Positions 63,669-64,000 of a stretch of 64,000 bases of DNA are shown in pieces. Where the stretch lies: assembly GCF_030269925.1 (NCBI RefSeq), contig NC_085114.1:12480001-12544000 (forward strand), written 5' to 3'. Both the position numbers and the translations under genes were made by a program. Position 1 is the first letter of the stretch. Each line of letters opens with the position of its first letter. Source of the DNA: Bombyx mori. Lineage: Eukaryota > Arthropoda > Insecta > Lepidoptera > Bombycidae. The notes under the pieces were generated by a model. The model saw only the letters and a program-made list of their open reading frames with translations, was not told the DNA's origin and did not search any database.

Positions 63669-64000
63669 GAAGTCGTCGTGGCCTAAAAGATAAGACGTCC
63701 GGTGCATTCGTTGTTGCGATGCACCGGTGTTCGAATCCCGCAGGCGGGTACCAATTTTTCGAATGAAATACGTACTTAACAAATGTTCACGATTGACTTC
63801 CACGGTGAAGGAATAACATCGTGTAATAAAAATCAAACCCGCAAAATTATAATTTGCGTAATCACTGGTGGTAGGACCTATTGTGAGTCCGCACGGGTAG
63901 GTACCACCGCCCTGCCTATTTCTGCCGTGAAGCAGTAATGCGTTTCGGTTTGAAGGGTGAGGTAGCCGTTGTAACTATACTGAGACCTTAAAACTTATAT
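63669..64000 (+). mobile_element. tRNA-Arg-derived SINE, cut by the window end
   Basis: Head GAAGTCGTCGTGGCCTAAAA with B-box TGTTCGAATCC, middle ATTGACTTCCACGGTGAAGG, then the family A tail until the last base. A few bases missing in the anticodon region. The 3' end lies outside the window. Confidence 0.88.

Overview
This window is insect nuclear DNA, almost certainly from a moth close to Bombyx mori. It is AT-rich and gene-poor and crowded with repeats that I recognise as lepidopteran: Bm1-type SINEs, tRNA-Arg-derived SINEs, Helitrons ending in CTAG, MITEs and 5'-truncated LINEs. Host exons are short, interrupted and bounded by GT-AG introns. There is no bacterial, plasmid or CRISPR signature. 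Species assignment and family names come from recognition, not from a database search.

Layout. 1-3 kb holds two probable terminal exons of an unidentified minus-strand gene, with Helitrons around and between them. 3-10 kb is repeat-rich spacer. 10,161-15,541 is a young R1-clade non-LTR retrotransposon with intact ORF2 and ORF1 open to the 5' truncation point, joined by a TAATG stop/start overlap and flanked by a perfect 14-bp target-site duplication. A second, 295-bp, about 99% identical copy of its 3' end lies at 16.7 kb inside an old SINE. 17-33 kb is mostly SINEs, Helitrons and inverted-repeat elements. At 33.6-33.8 kb there is a heat-shock-type promoter on the minus strand (HSE arrays, TATA box, TCAGT initiator) with no heat-shock protein gene behind it. 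At 35.8-36.0 kb there is a probable first coding exon of an unidentified gene (minus strand). 36-46 kb is again repeats.

The most gene-like stretch is 46.6-50.0 kb: two tandem plus-strand paralogues. Each has a short first exon, a second exon with the same phase-0 junction, an identically spaced eight-cysteine motif, a PYP-containing hydrophobic segment, a Thr/Ser-rich mucin-like middle and a shared C-terminal IPIPD-type motif. I do not recognise the family; it looks like an undescribed secreted protein family.

At 58.3-60.0 kb lie the last two coding exons of phosphoserine phosphatase (minus strand), the only host gene here I can name. A SINE composite ends about a dozen bases from one of its splice donors. 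The rest, to 64 kb, is repeats and spacer, ending inside a tRNA-derived SINE that runs off the window.

The host genes do not form a pathway. The biology visible here is mainly repeat dynamics: nested insertions, a chimeric SINE present at two loci, long inverted repeats, and a retrotransposon of a usually site-specific clade sitting in two unrelated targets.
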